A stretch of 64,000 nt of DNA, taken from NCBI RefSeq assembly GCF_024810105.1, contig NZ_JANUDX010000005.1, positions 186,001-250,000 of the forward strand. Direction: 5' to 3'. The stretch is from Stenotrophomonas sp. BIGb0135 (GTDB taxonomy: Bacteria; Pseudomonadota; Gammaproteobacteria; Xanthomonadales; Xanthomonadaceae). How positions within the stretch are numbered: position 1 is the first letter of the stretch; each line of letters starts with the position of its first letter. The translations under genes were made by a program, and so were the position numbers. The notes below the pieces were generated by a model. The model made no database searches, was not told where the DNA came from, and was given only the letters and a program-made list of their open reading frames with translations. Shown piece by piece: positions 46,258-56,072 of the stretch.

Positions 46258-47229
46258 ATGCCATACGTGAAACGATCGAGTCCGCCCTGGACGATCACTG
46301 ACGGCCGTGCCGGCAATGTGCGGCAGGCGGTGGCGCTGGCCTCCGCATTGAAACTGGGGGCGCACCAGCCACTGGTATTGAGCCCGCGTGCGCCATGGCG
46401 CTGGCTGGCGCCGCGCTGGCTGCCGGGCGCCGCCGACGGCTTCGGCGAGGGCTTCCGGCAACTGGCGGACATGCCGCCGCCGCTGGCCATCGGCTGTGGC
46501 CGGCAGGCCGCCGGCGCGCTGCGCGAACTGCGCCGGCGCGGCAGCCAGGTGGTGCAGATCCTCGACCCGCGCATCAGCGCGCGCCACTGGGACCTGCTGG
46601 TGGTGCCCGACCATGACCGCCTGCGCGGCGACAACGTGCTGACCCTGCTGGGCAGCCTCAACCCGGTCAACGATGACTGGCTGGCCTGCGGGCGGGCCGC
46701 GTTTGCCGCGTTCAGTGCGCTGCCCGGGCCGCGCACCGCGCTGCTGGTGGGCGGGCCTACCCCGCACGCGCCGTGGCACGAGCCGGCGATGGTGCAGGTA
46801 TTCCAGCAATTGGCCGCGCAACTGCGCGCCGAGGGTGGCAGCCTGCTGGCGACCACCTCGCGGCGCACGCCACCGGCATTGGTGGGCGCGCTGCGCAGTG
46901 CGTTCGCCGAGCTGCCGCATGTGATCTGGGGCGACGGTGGCGACGGAGTGAACCCGTATGCCGGCCTGCTGGGCTGGGCGAACCGGGTGGTGGTGTCGCC
47001 CGATTCGGTGAACCTGCTTTCGGAGGCCTGCGCCACGCGCATGCCGGTGGCGGTGGCCTTGGCCGACCAGGCACAGGGGCGATTGGCACGGTTCCAGCAG
47101 GCCCTGCGCGAACGCGGGCGGCTGCAGTCGCGCTGGCTGGACTGGCACACTGACGGCCGTATCGAACCGTTGCGCGAGACCGCGCGGGTGGCCGCGCAGG
47201 TGCGTGCGCGCTTGGGCCTGACGGGCTGA
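46258..47229 (+). CDS. ELM1/GtrOC1-family protein (DUF1022)
   Basis: 323 residues. The segment PPWTITDGRAGNVRQAVALA at the start, GCGRQAAGALRELRRRGSQV, VQILDPRISARHWDLLVVPD and NRVVVSPDSVNLLSEACATR define the ELM1 family, related to GT-B glycosyltransferases and named after plant mitochondrial fission factor ELM1. In bacteria it is often next to lipopolysaccharide core genes. The fold suggests a nucleotide-sugar-dependent transferase, but activity is not established. ATG at 46258, divergent from the nitroreductase. Confidence 0.8.
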   Translation: MPYVKRSSPPWTITDGRAGNVRQAVALASALKLGAHQPLVLSPRAPWRWLAPRWLPGAADGFGEGFRQLADMPPPLAIGCGRQAAGALRELRRRGSQVVQILDPRISARHWDLLVVPDHDRLRGDNVLTLLGSLNPVNDDWLACGRAAFAAFSALPGPRTALLVGGPTPHAPWHEPAMVQVFQQLAAQLRAEGGSLLATTSRRTPPALVGALRSAFAELPHVIWGDGGDGVNPYAGLLGWANRVVVSPDSVNLLSEACATRMPVAVALADQAQGRLARFQQALRERGRLQSRWLDWHTDGRIEPLRETARVAAQVRARLGLTG

Positions 47230-47302
47230 CGCTGCGATGGACACGCTAGCGATCACGCGACGCGCGCGCTAGATTCATACCCCCATGGAATGGAGAACCC
47301 GC

Positions 47303-47524
47303 ATGCGCATGTGGATGTTGTCGGCGTCGGCCCTGCTGCTGACCGCCTGTTCGAGCATGGAGACCGCGCAGGACCCGCTGTCCTGGCACTGTCAGCACCA
47401 GGTGGACGCCGCGCGCGAACAGCCCGCGCTGCGCGATCGCAAGGGCGAACGACCGCCGCTGCCGGTCGCACCGATCAGCGCCGACTGTGAACGGGAAATG
47501 CGCCGGGGCGAACCGGCACGCTGA
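47303..47524 (+). CDS. Small lipoprotein
   Basis: 73 residues beginning MRMWMLSASALLLTACSSME, with lipobox LTAC. The rest is short and hydrophilic with two further cysteines (WHCQHQVDAAREQ and SADCEREMRRGEPAR) that could form a disulfide. The ATG at 47303 has GGAG about 7 nt upstream; an ATG at 47285 is possible but lacks one. Function unknown. Confidence 0.65.
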   Translation: MRMWMLSASALLLTACSSMETAQDPLSWHCQHQVDAAREQPALRDRKGERPPLPVAPISADCEREMRRGEPAR

Positions 47525-47575
47525 GCGCGGCGCTATGATGCGCGCGCGGCACGGTGCCGCTGGAGAAATGCCGCC

Positions 47576-48439
47576 ATGGACGACGCCCGCCCTGCGCTGA
47601 TCAACCGCCTGTACCCCGCCGTGCTGTGCGCGGCGCTGCTTGCCAGCGCAGGCATCGCGCAGGCTGAGCCGCAGTGCGTGGAGCGCTACCCGACACCGGC
47701 GGCGTTGGCCTCGATGTTCGACGTGGCGCTGGCCACCACCGAGCGGCTGGACGCGCTGGAGGATGTGGACGTGGTGCTGATCGCACGCGGCGGCCAGGAC
47801 CTGAGCAAGTACGGGTTGCGCCACAGCCATGTGGCGTTCCTGCTGCGCGAGGACGATGGCCAGTGGCGCGCGGTGCACCTGCTCAACCCGTGCAAGACCG
47901 CCGATTCGCAGTTGTTCCGCGAAGGCGTGGCCACCTTCATCGGCGAGACCTCCGCGCATACCGACCTGCGCATCGGCGTGCCCTCGCCTGCGCTGCGCAC
48001 CGCGCTCAAGGCGATGCTGACCAAGCCGGCGATCCAGGCGCGCGCCCTGCACGAGGCGCGCTACAGCGTGGTGGCCTACCCGTTCAGTACCGAGTACCAG
48101 AACTCCAACCAGTGGGTGCTGGAGGTGCTGGCGGCGGCGCTGGCGCAGATCGAAGACGACACGCTGATCGTCAACCGCACCCAGGTGCAGGCCTGGTTGA
48201 AGCAGCACCAGTACCGGCCCAGCACGCTGCACATCGGCGTGGCCAAGCGGCTGGGTGCGCGTTTCTTCGTGCCCAATGCGGCGGTGACCGACCACCCGGC
48301 CAGCGAGCGCATCTCGGGCAATTATTCGGTGGTGACGGTGGAATCGGTGTTCGATTTCGTACAGCAGCAGAAAGGCCTGCAGATGGAACTGCCGATCGCA
48401 CACGTGCCGGTGCAGGGCATCACCGCGCCCAAGCCCTGA
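47576..48439 (+). CDS. DUF2145 family exported protein
   Basis: 287 residues with a signal peptide (AVLCAALLASAGIAQA) after a polar N-terminus of 12 residues. The mature protein shows the DUF2145 pattern: VDVVLIARGGQDLSKYGLRH, SHVAFLLREDDGQWRAVHLL, NPCKTADSQLFREG, YSVVAYPFSTEYQNSNQWVL. The HSH and Cys residues suggest an NlpC/P60-like cysteine hydrolase fold, which is inference. It starts a plus-strand series of envelope proteins, 51 nt after the small lipoprotein. Confidence 0.8.
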   Translation: MDDARPALINRLYPAVLCAALLASAGIAQAEPQCVERYPTPAALASMFDVALATTERLDALEDVDVVLIARGGQDLSKYGLRHSHVAFLLREDDGQWRAVHLLNPCKTADSQLFREGVATFIGETSAHTDLRIGVPSPALRTALKAMLTKPAIQARALHEARYSVVAYPFSTEYQNSNQWVLEVLAAALAQIEDDTLIVNRTQVQAWLKQHQYRPSTLHIGVAKRLGARFFVPNAAVTDHPASERISGNYSVVTVESVFDFVQQQKGLQMELPIAHVPVQGITAPKP

Positions 48440-48502
48440 GCCCACGCACGCCGCGCGTTACCCGCATACTGCCCCCTCTCGACGCACCCCAGGAACTGCC
48501 CC

Positions 48503-49024
48503 ATGACACGGATCTGCCGCCTCGTTGTTTCCCCGTTGCTGGCCGTTGCGCTATGCGCCACCAGCGTGCCGGCGTCGGCCCAGCTGTTGACGGGCAACAA
48601 GCACCCGGTGGCAAGCAGCGTCATCGTGACCTCGGTGGTGAGCGTGGTGGTGGTGACTGCACCGATCTGGCTGGTCTCGGCCGGGGTGAGCAAGGCCGGC
48701 GATGTCTCGGCCCGGCGCAGTCGCGCGCGCGCCGAGGCGAAGAAGGCCAAGCCGCTGCCACCGCTGACGGTGGAGAAAGTGGAGCGCACCACCGAGGGCG
48801 GCGTGCAACTGGAACTGCAGAACCCGCAGGCGCCGGACGAACCGGCGGTGCTGGCCTGGCCGGCAGGGGCCGCTACGTCGGTGAACGCGGTGAAGGTGGG
48901 CGATGTGCTGGACTTCACCCCCACCCAGGGCGGCGCCGGCTGGAACGTGGCCAATGCCGAGGGCACGACGCTGGCGTTCCTGCCCACCGACCCGGACGCG
49001 GCGCAGCCCAGCGCGCGCTGGTAA
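48503..49024 (+). CDS. Exported hypothetical protein, paralogue 1
   Basis: 173 residues. Signal peptide (LVVSPLLAVALCATSVPASA), then a hydrophobic stretch VIVTSVVSVVVVTAPIWLVS that may anchor the protein in the membrane, a basic segment (RRSRARAEAKKAKPLPPLTV), and a C-terminal domain with LQNPQAPDEPAVLAWPAG and GDVLDFTPTQGGAGWNVANA. It shares architecture and many residues with the next gene. No family name known to me. Confidence 0.7.
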   Translation: MTRICRLVVSPLLAVALCATSVPASAQLLTGNKHPVASSVIVTSVVSVVVVTAPIWLVSAGVSKAGDVSARRSRARAEAKKAKPLPPLTVEKVERTTEGGVQLELQNPQAPDEPAVLAWPAGAATSVNAVKVGDVLDFTPTQGGAGWNVANAEGTTLAFLPTDPDAAQPSARW

Positions 49025-49053
49025 GCCCCTCCTCCGTACCCAGGAACCACGTT

Positions 49054-49581
49054 ATGAAACGGCCTGCCCCGATCTCCCTGTCGCCGCTGCTGGCGCTGGC
49101 GTTGCTGGCCACCGGCCTGCCCGCCGCGGCCCAGGACCTCAGCCGTGCTTCGCCGGTCACCAGCAGCGTGCTGACCGCCTCGGTGGTGAGCCTGGCGGTG
49201 ATCACCGCGCCGGTGTGGCTCAGCGCGGTGGGGGTGAGCGAGCTGCATGACGCCTCGATGCCGCACAACCGGGCCGCGCGGGCCGCGAAGAAGCACAAGG
49301 CCGGCCCGCTGCCACCGCTCACCGTGGAGCGCGTGGCGCAGCAGCCAGACGGCGCTTACCGGGTGGACCTGAAGAACCCGCAGGCACCGGATCAACCGGC
49401 CGTGGTGGAGTGGCCGGCGCGCGCCGACAACCCGGCCGCCGGCGTCAACGTGGGCGATGTACTGGAGTTCACCCCGACCCCGGCCGGTGCCGGCTGGATG
49501 GTGGCCAACGCCGACGGCGAGGCGCTGGCGTTCCTGCCCACGGACGGCGCGGCGGCCACCAGCATGAGCGAACGCTGGTAG
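49054..49581 (+). CDS. Exported hypothetical protein, paralogue 2
   Basis: 175 residues, a tandem paralogue of the preceding gene: signal peptide (LLALALLATGLPAAAQ), hydrophobic segment VLTASVVSLAVITAPVWLSA, basic segment, PLPPLTVERVAQQPDGAYRV, LKNPQAPDQPAVVEWPA, GDVLEFTPTPAGAGWMVANA and AFLPTDGAAA. It ends with the same ARW/ERW type of C-terminus. The 29-nt gap and AGGA before the ATG suggest co-transcription. Confidence 0.7.
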   Translation: MKRPAPISLSPLLALALLATGLPAAAQDLSRASPVTSSVLTASVVSLAVITAPVWLSAVGVSELHDASMPHNRAARAAKKHKAGPLPPLTVERVAQQPDGAYRVDLKNPQAPDQPAVVEWPARADNPAAGVNVGDVLEFTPTPAGAGWMVANADGEALAFLPTDGAAATSMSERW

Positions 49582-49656
49582 GTGAACCGGCCCGGGCTGG
49601 CCCTGCGCGGGCCAAGCCGGGATAATCCGCCGCTTCCCCGACTCCCCCGGTGCGCC

Positions 49657-50211
49657 ATGCCTGTGCGTCCTGCCATCGCCTTTGCCCCGTTGACCGTGCC
49701 GTCGCTGCTGCTGGCGGTGCTGGCCATGGGCGTGGTGGTGCTGGGCAGCAACGTGCTGGTGCAGTACCCGATCAACGACTGGCTGACCTGGGGTGCCTTC
49801 AGCTACCCGGTGGCGTTCCTGGTGAGCAACCTGATCAACCGCCGCTTCGGGCCGCAGGCCGCGCGCAAGGTGGCGTGGGTCGGCTTTGCGCTGGCGGTGC
49901 TGTTGTCGATCTGGATCGCCACGCCGCGCATCGCGGTCGCCTCGTGCCTGGCCTTCATCGCCGCCCAGTTGCTGGACATCACCGTGTTCGACCGGCTGCG
50001 CCGGGGGCATTGGTGGCGTGCGCCGATGGTGGCCACCACCTGCAGCGCCACGCTGGACACGACGATCTTCTGGAGCATCGCGTTCGCCGGTTCGAGCCTG
50101 CCGTGGGTGAGCTGGGCCGCCGGCGACCTGGCGGTGAAGCTGGCCATCGGCGTGTTCCTGCTGGCACCGTTCCGCGCGTTGCTGTGGAAGATGGCGCCGC
50201 GCACGGCGTGA
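49657..50211 (+). CDS. yhhQ: Queuosine precursor transporter (YhhQ/VUT family)
   Basis: 184 residues with about six membrane helices. The family block is visible: GSNVLVQYPINDWLTWGAFS, YPVAFLVSNLINRRFGPQAA, AFIAAQLLDITVFDRLRRGH, TCSATLDTTIFWSIAFAG. YhhQ imports the queuosine precursors preQ0 and preQ1 across the inner membrane for tRNA modification. A GATAATC box sits about 35 nt upstream of the ATG and may be its -10. The stop TGA overlaps a possible GTG start of the next gene. Confidence 0.88.
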   Translation: MPVRPAIAFAPLTVPSLLLAVLAMGVVVLGSNVLVQYPINDWLTWGAFSYPVAFLVSNLINRRFGPQAARKVAWVGFALAVLLSIWIATPRIAVASCLAFIAAQLLDITVFDRLRRGHWWRAPMVATTCSATLDTTIFWSIAFAGSSLPWVSWAAGDLAVKLAIGVFLLAPFRALLWKMAPRTA

Positions 50212-50282
50212 CCGATCCGCGATCGCGGTTGCGGGTGCTGCGCCGGCTGGACAGCGCGCCCCCGGGTGCGCAGGCTGTGGCG

Positions 50283-50909
50283 ATGGAAACCGATGCTGCT
50301 TACAAGATCGCCGTGGAGCGCCAGGTGCGCGCACGCATGGCCGACGTGGCCGCCAGCCACCCGGGCGTGCGTACGCGCGGGCTGGACTGGGTGGTGCGTG
50401 AGGGGAAGACGGAACTCGCCAGCGCCGGCCTGTACCCGCTGCGCGCGGCACGCGGTTGGGCTGCAAGCCTGGTGGTGCAATGCCCGACCGCGCTGGCGTT
50501 CTGCAGGACATGGGCCGATGGCAGCGAGTCGACCCAGCCGAACCCGGACCTGCTGATGGCCACGATGTCGTCTGCGCACGGCATGCCCGGCTTTGCCGGT
50601 CACAGTGGGGTGATCGTGCGCGCAGGCACCCACGATGCCGATGCGCTGGCCGCGCACCTGGTGGACCGCCTGGCCGCTGCGGCGCTGGCGCGTGCGTTGG
50701 CCTGGCGCGAGGTGCCGGTGGCGCTGGTCGACGACGTGGTGGCGCACGCCGCGTTCTACGCGTGGCCGCTGCAGACGGTGCTGTATATCGCCACGCGCAA
50801 TGGCCTGCGCGCCGACGACCCCCGGTTGCGCGACGCGCTGCAACGCCGCGCGATCATGCGCCGCGGACAGCGCGACCAAGCCCTGGTGCAACGCGTGTTG
50901 CCCGCGTAG
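50283..50909 (+). CDS. Hypothetical protein
   Basis: 208 residues from ATG 50283, beginning METDAAYKIAVERQVRARMA. A GTG at 50208 overlapping the preceding stop (GTGA) would add 25 residues and couple translation to yhhQ. The body shows LDWVVREGKTELASAGLYPL, ADGSESTQPNPDLLMATMSS and YAWPLQTVLYIATRNGLRAD; no membrane segment and no recognised family. Its stop lies inside a REP. Confidence 0.6.
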   Translation: METDAAYKIAVERQVRARMADVAASHPGVRTRGLDWVVREGKTELASAGLYPLRAARGWAASLVVQCPTALAFCRTWADGSESTQPNPDLLMATMSSAHGMPGFAGHSGVIVRAGTHDADALAAHLVDRLAAAALARALAWREVPVALVDDVVAHAAFYAWPLQTVLYIATRNGLRADDPRLRDALQRRAIMRRGQRDQALVQRVLPA

Positions 50910-50974
50910 CGCCACGCCCTGCGTGGCTGCGCGGTGCCGGATGCAGCGCCGCCGCGCGTGGCGCAGGGCTACGC
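50906..50974. repeat. REP pair between convergent genes
   Basis: GTAGCGCCACGCCCTGCGTG at 50906 and its inverse (GCGTGGCGCAGGGCTACGC) ending at 50974 form a BIME. It overlaps the last codons of both convergent genes and may serve as a bidirectional terminator. Confidence 0.75.
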
Positions 50975-53788
50975 GAGCGGCGCCTGGAACGGCAGGCCGG
51001 CGGCCTCGCAGGCGGCACTGATCACCGCGCGGGCTTCTTCCAATGCGGGCGTGGGTGCGGCCAGGCGCGGGCGGCGGTCGAGGGTGCAGGCCAGGCCCAC
51101 GTCCAGCAGCGCGGCGTGCGCATCGTGCAACCCTTGGCGGGTGCCACCGGGCAGCCAGGCGATGTCGGCGAGGGCGTCGATCAGGTGGGGAGTGTCACGC
51201 GGCTGCAGCACCTGCGGATGGCTGCCGGCGCTGTCGAGCACGCCGGTCTGCAGCAGGAATTCCAGATCGACGATGCCGCCGGGACCCTGTTTGAGGTCCA
51301 GGCGGGCGGCATCGCTGCGGTCGAGTTCGCCGCGCATGCGCGCGCGCATCTTCAGCACGTCGGCATACACCACCTCGGCCTCGCGCGGACGCGCGAGGGT
51401 CTGCGCACGCACGCGCTCGAAATCGGCGAGCAGCGAGGCATCGCCGGCGATCCCGCGCGCGCGCACCAGGGCCTGGTGTTCCCAGGTCCAGGCGCGCTCG
51501 CGCTGGTACTCGGTGTAGCTGGCCAGCGAGGACACCAGCGCGCCCTTGCCGCCGTCCGGGCGCAGGCGCACGTCGATGTCGTACAGGCGGCCGGCGGCGG
51601 TGACCGCGCCCAGCAGGGCCATCACCTTCTGCGCCAGGCGCGCGTACCAGCGGCCGGGGTCGAGCGGGCGCGCGCCGTCGCTGCTGTCCTGGTCGGCCGG
51701 GTGGTCGTGCAGGAACACCAGGTCCAGGTCCGAGCCGAAGCCCAGTTCCAGCCCACCCAGGCTGCCGTAGCCGATGATGGCAAAGCGCCCGCCGGGAATG
51801 CGCCCGTGCGCGTTGCCCATGTCGGCCTCGGCCATGGCGTGCACGGTGACCACCACCGCCTGGGCCAGTTCGGCCAGCTGGCGGGTGCTGTCGACCGCGC
51901 GCTGGCGGCCATCGAGCGTGGCCAGGGCCATGCGGAAACTCAGCGCCAGGCGGGTTTCATTGAGCAGGCGCAGCGCGGCCTCGGGATCGTCCACGGCCAG
52001 CGCGGCGTCGCACTCGGCCTGCATCTCGCCGGCGTCGGGCATCGGCCCGGACACGCGCACGTCCAGCAGTTCGTCCAGCAGCAGCGGATAGGCCGCCAGG
52101 CGCTCGGCCAGCAGTGCGCTGCGCGCCAGCACGTCGACCAGACGGGCCAGCGCGCTGGGTTGTTCGTCGAGCAGCGCCAGGTAGCTGGTGCGGCGCAGGA
52201 CGGCCTGCAGCAGGCCGAGCACGCGCTTGAGCGCGGCATCGGGCTGCGGCGAGCGGGTGGCCGCGTGCAGCAGGGCCGGCAGCACCCGGTCCAGCCGCGC
52301 ACGCGCGCTGTCGGACAGCGACTTCACGCCGAGTGACTGGGCAAAATCGCGCAGCGACTGGTCGGCGCTGTGCGGGTCGTGGAAGCCGGCCTCGGCGAGG
52401 ATCTCCGCGCTGCCGTTGTCGGGCAGCCCGCGCCAGTAGTTGGACAACGCATCCGGTGCAGCCTGGCCCTTGCGCGGGGCCAGCAGCGCACCGAACTCGG
52501 TGCTGACCCGGGTGCGCTGCACATCGAGCGCGGCCACGAGGGCGTCCCAGTCGGGGTAGCCCAGGCCGGTGGCGATGCGCAGGCGGTCGGTGGGATCGGC
52601 CGGCAGTGCGTGGGTCTGCGCATCGCGCAGCATCTGCAGGCGGTTTTCCAGGCGGCGCAGGAAACCGTACGCGTGCAGCAGGTCCTGGCCATCCTGCGCG
52701 GCCATCTGCCCGCACGCCACCAGCGCCGGCAACGCATGCAGCAGGCGGCGCTCGCGCAGGCTGGCCTCGCGGCCGCCGCGGATCAACTGCAGTGCCTGCG
52801 ACAGGAATTCGATCTCGCGGATGCCGCCGGGGCCGCGCTTGATGTCGTCGAACATGTCCCGGCGCGAGACTTCGGCGGTGATCGCCGCCTTCATGTCGCG
52901 CAGGCCGTCCAGCGCGGTGTAATCGAGGTAGCGGCGGTACACGAACGGGCGCAGGGTCTGCAGCCACGCTTCGCCGGCGGCGATGTCGCCGGCCACGGCG
53001 CGGGCCTTGAGCCAGGCGTAGCGTTCCCAGTCACGGCCTTCGCGCTGGAAGTACTGGTCCATGCCGGCGAACGACAGCGCCACCCGCCCGGCACTGCCGA
53101 ACGGGCGCAGGCGCAGGTCGACGCGGTGGCTGAAGCCATCCACGGTGGTTTCGTCCAGCAGCCGCGCCAGGCGCTGGCCGAGCCGGGCGAAATACTCTTC
53201 CGCCGCCAGCGGACGTGCGCCATCGGACTCGCCGCCCTGCGGGTAGGCGTAGACCAGGTCGACGTCGGAGCTGAAGTTGAGCTCGCCGCCGCCGAGCTTG
53301 CCCAGCCCGAACACCACCAGTTGCTGGGCGCTGCCGTCGGCGGCGCGGACCACGCCATGGCGGCCGGCGAATTCCTGCTCGAGCGCGGCCAGGCCAATGC
53401 CGAGGCAATCTTCGGCCAGGGCGGTGGCGCCGGCCAGGGTGGCGGGGACGTCGTCGAGCCCGGCCAGGTCGCGCCAGATCAGCCGGGTGGAGGCGGCGGT
53501 GCGATAACGACGCAGGCGCCGCGGCCAGTCGCTGGGCTGCTGGGGGTCCAGCTCGGGCAGGGGCAAGGGCGGGCAGCCGGGCTGGGTGAGATGCGCCAGC
53601 AATGCCGGTTGCCGGCACAGGGTGTCGAGGGCGAAATCGCTGGTGATGGCCAGCAGGCGTACCTGGTCCAGAACCTCGGCCGGTGGCGGCCAACTGCCGC
53701 TGTCGGCCAGCGAGACGGCCAAGCGCGCCAGGGCGCGGTCGACGAGGGGAACAAGGGCGGCGGGGACAGCGTCGGCGGGAATCGGCAT
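50969..53788 (-). CDS. glnE: Bifunctional glutamine synthetase adenylyltransferase/deadenylylase
   Basis: 939 residues, full GlnE length. Two nucleotidyltransferase domains are seen. The N-terminal adenylyl-removing domain has [20 protein letters not shown]; the C-terminal adenylyltransferase domain has [39 protein letters not shown] and [14 protein letters not shown] are the matching second motifs of each half. Under control of PII and glutamine it adds or removes AMP on glutamine synthetase, tuning nitrogen assimilation in the cytosol. No nitrogen gene is adjacent. Confidence 0.96.
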   Translation of the reverse strand: MPIPADAVPAALVPLVDRALARLAVSLADSGSWPPPAEVLDQVRLLAITSDFALDTLCRQPALLAHLTQPGCPPLPLPELDPQQPSDWPRRLRRYRTAASTRLIWRDLAGLDDVPATLAGATALAEDCLGIGLAALEQEFAGRHGVVRAADGSAQQLVVFGLGKLGGGELNFSSDVDLVYAYPQGGESDGARPLAAEEYFARLGQRLARLLDETTVDGFSHRVDLRLRPFGSAGRVALSFAGMDQYFQREGRDWERYAWLKARAVAGDIAAGEAWLQTLRPFVYRRYLDYTALDGLRDMKAAITAEVSRRDMFDDIKRGPGGIREIEFLSQALQLIRGGREASLRERRLLHALPALVACGQMAAQDGQDLLHAYGFLRRLENRLQMLRDAQTHALPADPTDRLRIATGLGYPDWDALVAALDVQRTRVSTEFGALLAPRKGQAAPDALSNYWRGLPDNGSAEILAEAGFHDPHSADQSLRDFAQSLGVKSLSDSARARLDRVLPALLHAATRSPQPDAALKRVLGLLQAVLRRTSYLALLDEQPSALARLVDVLARSALLAERLAAYPLLLDELLDVRVSGPMPDAGEMQAECDAALAVDDPEAALRLLNETRLALSFRMALATLDGRQRAVDSTRQLAELAQAVVVTVHAMAEADMGNAHGRIPGGRFAIIGYGSLGGLELGFGSDLDLVFLHDHPADQDSSDGARPLDPGRWYARLAQKVMALLGAVTAAGRLYDIDVRLRPDGGKGALVSSLASYTEYQRERAWTWEHQALVRARGIAGDASLLADFERVRAQTLARPREAEVVYADVLKMRARMRGELDRSDAARLDLKQGPGGIVDLEFLLQTGVLDSAGSHPQVLQPRDTPHLIDALADIAWLPGGTRQGLHDAHAALLDVGLACTLDRRPRLAAPTPALEEARAVISAACEAAGLPFQAPLA

Positions 53789-54318
53789 GCAGGGATTATG
53801 CAGGGCGCCGGGCGCGCCTACGCATGGCAGGATGGTCGAAGCAGGGATGGTAGTGAGACCGGCGTCGGTCGCTCCCCGGCCAAGGTCATGCGTTTACCAC
53901 GTTGATGGGCGGTAGCGGTGGTGGAGCGGGATTCGTCCGTACCGGGTGGGTTCGCCGGCGTGCAACGGGATGTGGACATGTCGCGATGGAGCACGCACAG
54001 CTTCACGCTCTGCGCGGCCTGGAACGGCGTTCATGACGTCGGAGCGGAACGCCCATCCCGAACGTCAGGCAATAAAAAGCCCGCTTGCAGCGAACTGCCA
54101 GCGGGCTCTGCTCCCTCCCCCACGTCGGGATGCAGGTCGATCTTCTAGGGTCCTCGTAAAAGTTGCACGCTGCACTGCAAAACAATACTGGCGGGTACAG
54201 AAGCGCGCGCAAAGCTGAACAGGGGCCGGCTGTGGCCGCGATTGCCATGCCACCTTGGTCGCACACCTTGTGCGGCAGGGATCGCCGATAATGATGGTCC
54301 CCCACACACGTTGTCGTC
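53789..54318. other. Intergenic region with a minus-strand terminator
   Basis: 530 bp between the divergent glnE and CoA-transferase genes. Short frames here have no recognisable content. A terminator-like hairpin at 54078-54107 is listed separately. Confidence 0.4.
54073..54107 (-). terminator. Orphan terminator facing the minus strand
   Basis: Arms AGCCCGCT at 54078-54085 and AGCGGGCT at 54100-54107 enclose a 14-nt loop. On the minus strand the stem is followed by TTTTTATT. No minus-strand gene ends here, so it may close an unannotated small RNA. Confidence 0.6.
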
Positions 54319-55833
54319 ATGTCTGTCGATCGCATTGCCAACGCGCGTCTGCGTGATCGCGTCGTAACCGCCGAAGCGGCCGCCGCCCTGATCCAGCCCG
54401 GTGAAACCGTGGCCATGAGCGGCTTCACCGGCTCGGGCTACCCCAAGGCGGTGCCGGTGGCGCTGGCCCAGCGCATCGAAACGGTGCACGCCCAGGGCCT
54501 GCCCTTCCAGATCAGCCTGATGACCGGCGCGTCCACCGCCCCGGAGCTGGACGGCGCCTTGGCCAAGGCCGACGGCATCGCCATGCGCATGCCGTTCCAG
54601 AGCGACCCGGATGCGCGCAACCGCATCAACGAAGGCAAGCTGGATTACATCGACATCCACCTCAGCCACGTGGCCCAGCACGTGTGGTTCGGGTTCTATG
54701 GACAGATCGATACGGCGGTGGTGGAGGTCTCGGCGATCCGCGAGGACGGCTCGCTGGTGCCGTCCACCTCGGTGGGCAACAACAAGACCTGGCTGGACCT
54801 GGCCAAGAAGGTGATCATCGAGGTCAACGAGTGGCAACCGGCCGGCGTGGATGGCATGCATGACATCTACTACGGCACCGCGCTGCCGCCGCACCGCAAG
54901 CCGATCCCGCTGGTGCACGCCAACGACCGCATCGGCGAGACCTCGCTGCGCTGCGACCCCGACAAGATCGTGGCGGTGGTGCGCACCAACGGCCCGGACC
55001 GCAACAGCCCGTTCAGTCCGATCGATGCGACCAGCGAGCAGATCGCCGCCCACCTGATCGACTTCCTCAAGCACGAGGTGGCCAAGGGCCGCCTGCCGGC
55101 CAACCTGCTGCCGCTGCAGAGTGGCGTGGGCAATATTCCCAACGCGGTGCTGGCAGGATTGGCCAAGAGTGGTTTCCGCGATCTGGCCGCGTTCACCGAG
55201 GTGATCCAGGACGGCATGCTCGACCTGCTGCGCGACGGCGTGCTGAGCTACGCCTCGTGCACCGGTTTCGCGTTGAGCCCGCAGGCCAACGAGACGTTCA
55301 AGGCGAACATCGATTTCTACCGCGAGCGCATCATCATGCGCACGCAGGAAATCTCCAACCATCCCGAACTGGTGCGTCGCCTGGGCTGCATCGGCATGAA
55401 CGGGATGATCGAGGCGGACCTTTACGGCAACGTCAATTCCACCCATGTGATGGGCACGCGGATCATGAACGGCATCGGCGGCTCGGGCGACTTCGCGCGC
55501 AACGGCTTCCTGTCCGCGTTCCTGAGCCCGTCGACGGCCAAGAACGGCAGCATTTCGGCGATCGTGCCGATGGTGAGCCACGTGGACCACACCGAGCACG
55601 ACGTGTCGGTGATCGTGACCGAGCAGGGCCTGGCCGACCTGCGCGGGCTGCCCCCGCGCAAGCGCGCGCGGGTGGTGATCGACCGCTGCGCGCATCCGGA
55701 TTTCCGCGACCCGCTCAACGATTATTTCGACCGTGCCAGCCGTGACAGTTATGGCAAGCACACCCCGCACCTGTTGCCCGAGGCGTTGTCGTGGCACCAG
55801 CGGTGGCTGGATACCGGGACGATGAAGGCGTGA
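54319..55833 (+). CDS. Acetyl-CoA hydrolase / succinyl-CoA:acetate CoA-transferase family
   Basis: 504 residues, class I CoA-transferase. GETVAMSGFTGSGYPKAVPV at the start, ESTSVGNNKTW-like substrate loop (LVPSTSVGNNKTWLDLAKKV), LLPLQSGVGNIPNAVLAGL (oxyanion region), then the catalytic glutamate within AAFTEVIQDGMLDLLRDGVL, and HVMGTRIMNGIGGSGDFARN. Members such as AarC/Cat1 convert succinyl-CoA and acetate to acetyl-CoA and succinate. This may serve acetate handling or an alternative TCA step. The ATG is at 54319. Confidence 0.92.
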   Translation: MSVDRIANARLRDRVVTAEAAAALIQPGETVAMSGFTGSGYPKAVPVALAQRIETVHAQGLPFQISLMTGASTAPELDGALAKADGIAMRMPFQSDPDARNRINEGKLDYIDIHLSHVAQHVWFGFYGQIDTAVVEVSAIREDGSLVPSTSVGNNKTWLDLAKKVIIEVNEWQPAGVDGMHDIYYGTALPPHRKPIPLVHANDRIGETSLRCDPDKIVAVVRTNGPDRNSPFSPIDATSEQIAAHLIDFLKHEVAKGRLPANLLPLQSGVGNIPNAVLAGLAKSGFRDLAAFTEVIQDGMLDLLRDGVLSYASCTGFALSPQANETFKANIDFYRERIIMRTQEISNHPELVRRLGCIGMNGMIEADLYGNVNSTHVMGTRIMNGIGGSGDFARNGFLSAFLSPSTAKNGSISAIVPMVSHVDHTEHDVSVIVTEQGLADLRGLPPRKRARVVIDRCAHPDFRDPLNDYFDRASRDSYGKHTPHLLPEALSWHQRWLDTGTMKA

Positions 55834-55838
55834 TGCAG

Positions 55839-55869
55839 AAAGGCCGGGCAGATGCCCGGCCTTTTTTTT
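55839..55869 (+). terminator. Rho-independent terminator after the CoA-transferase gene
   Basis: The 11-bp stem AAAGGCCGGGC-AGAT-GCCCGGCCTTT is followed by further T residues, 5 nt after the stop codon. One of the clearest terminators in the window. Confidence 0.93.
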
Positions 55870-56072
55870 CGACCGCGTTCGAGTGGGTTACCGGCCCGTG
55901 CCGCCGCCGGGTACGCCGCCGAGGTGGGGTCGGTTCCCGAACGAGCGCCGTGGCCGGCTCAACGTGCGGAAACGCATGCCCCTGGCACGCAGCGAACGCA
56001 CTCCCCGACGAAGGTCATGCCCTTCCCGATCGCGGCAGCTGCCACGGCGGTTGGTCGGGATGCGCCCTTACC

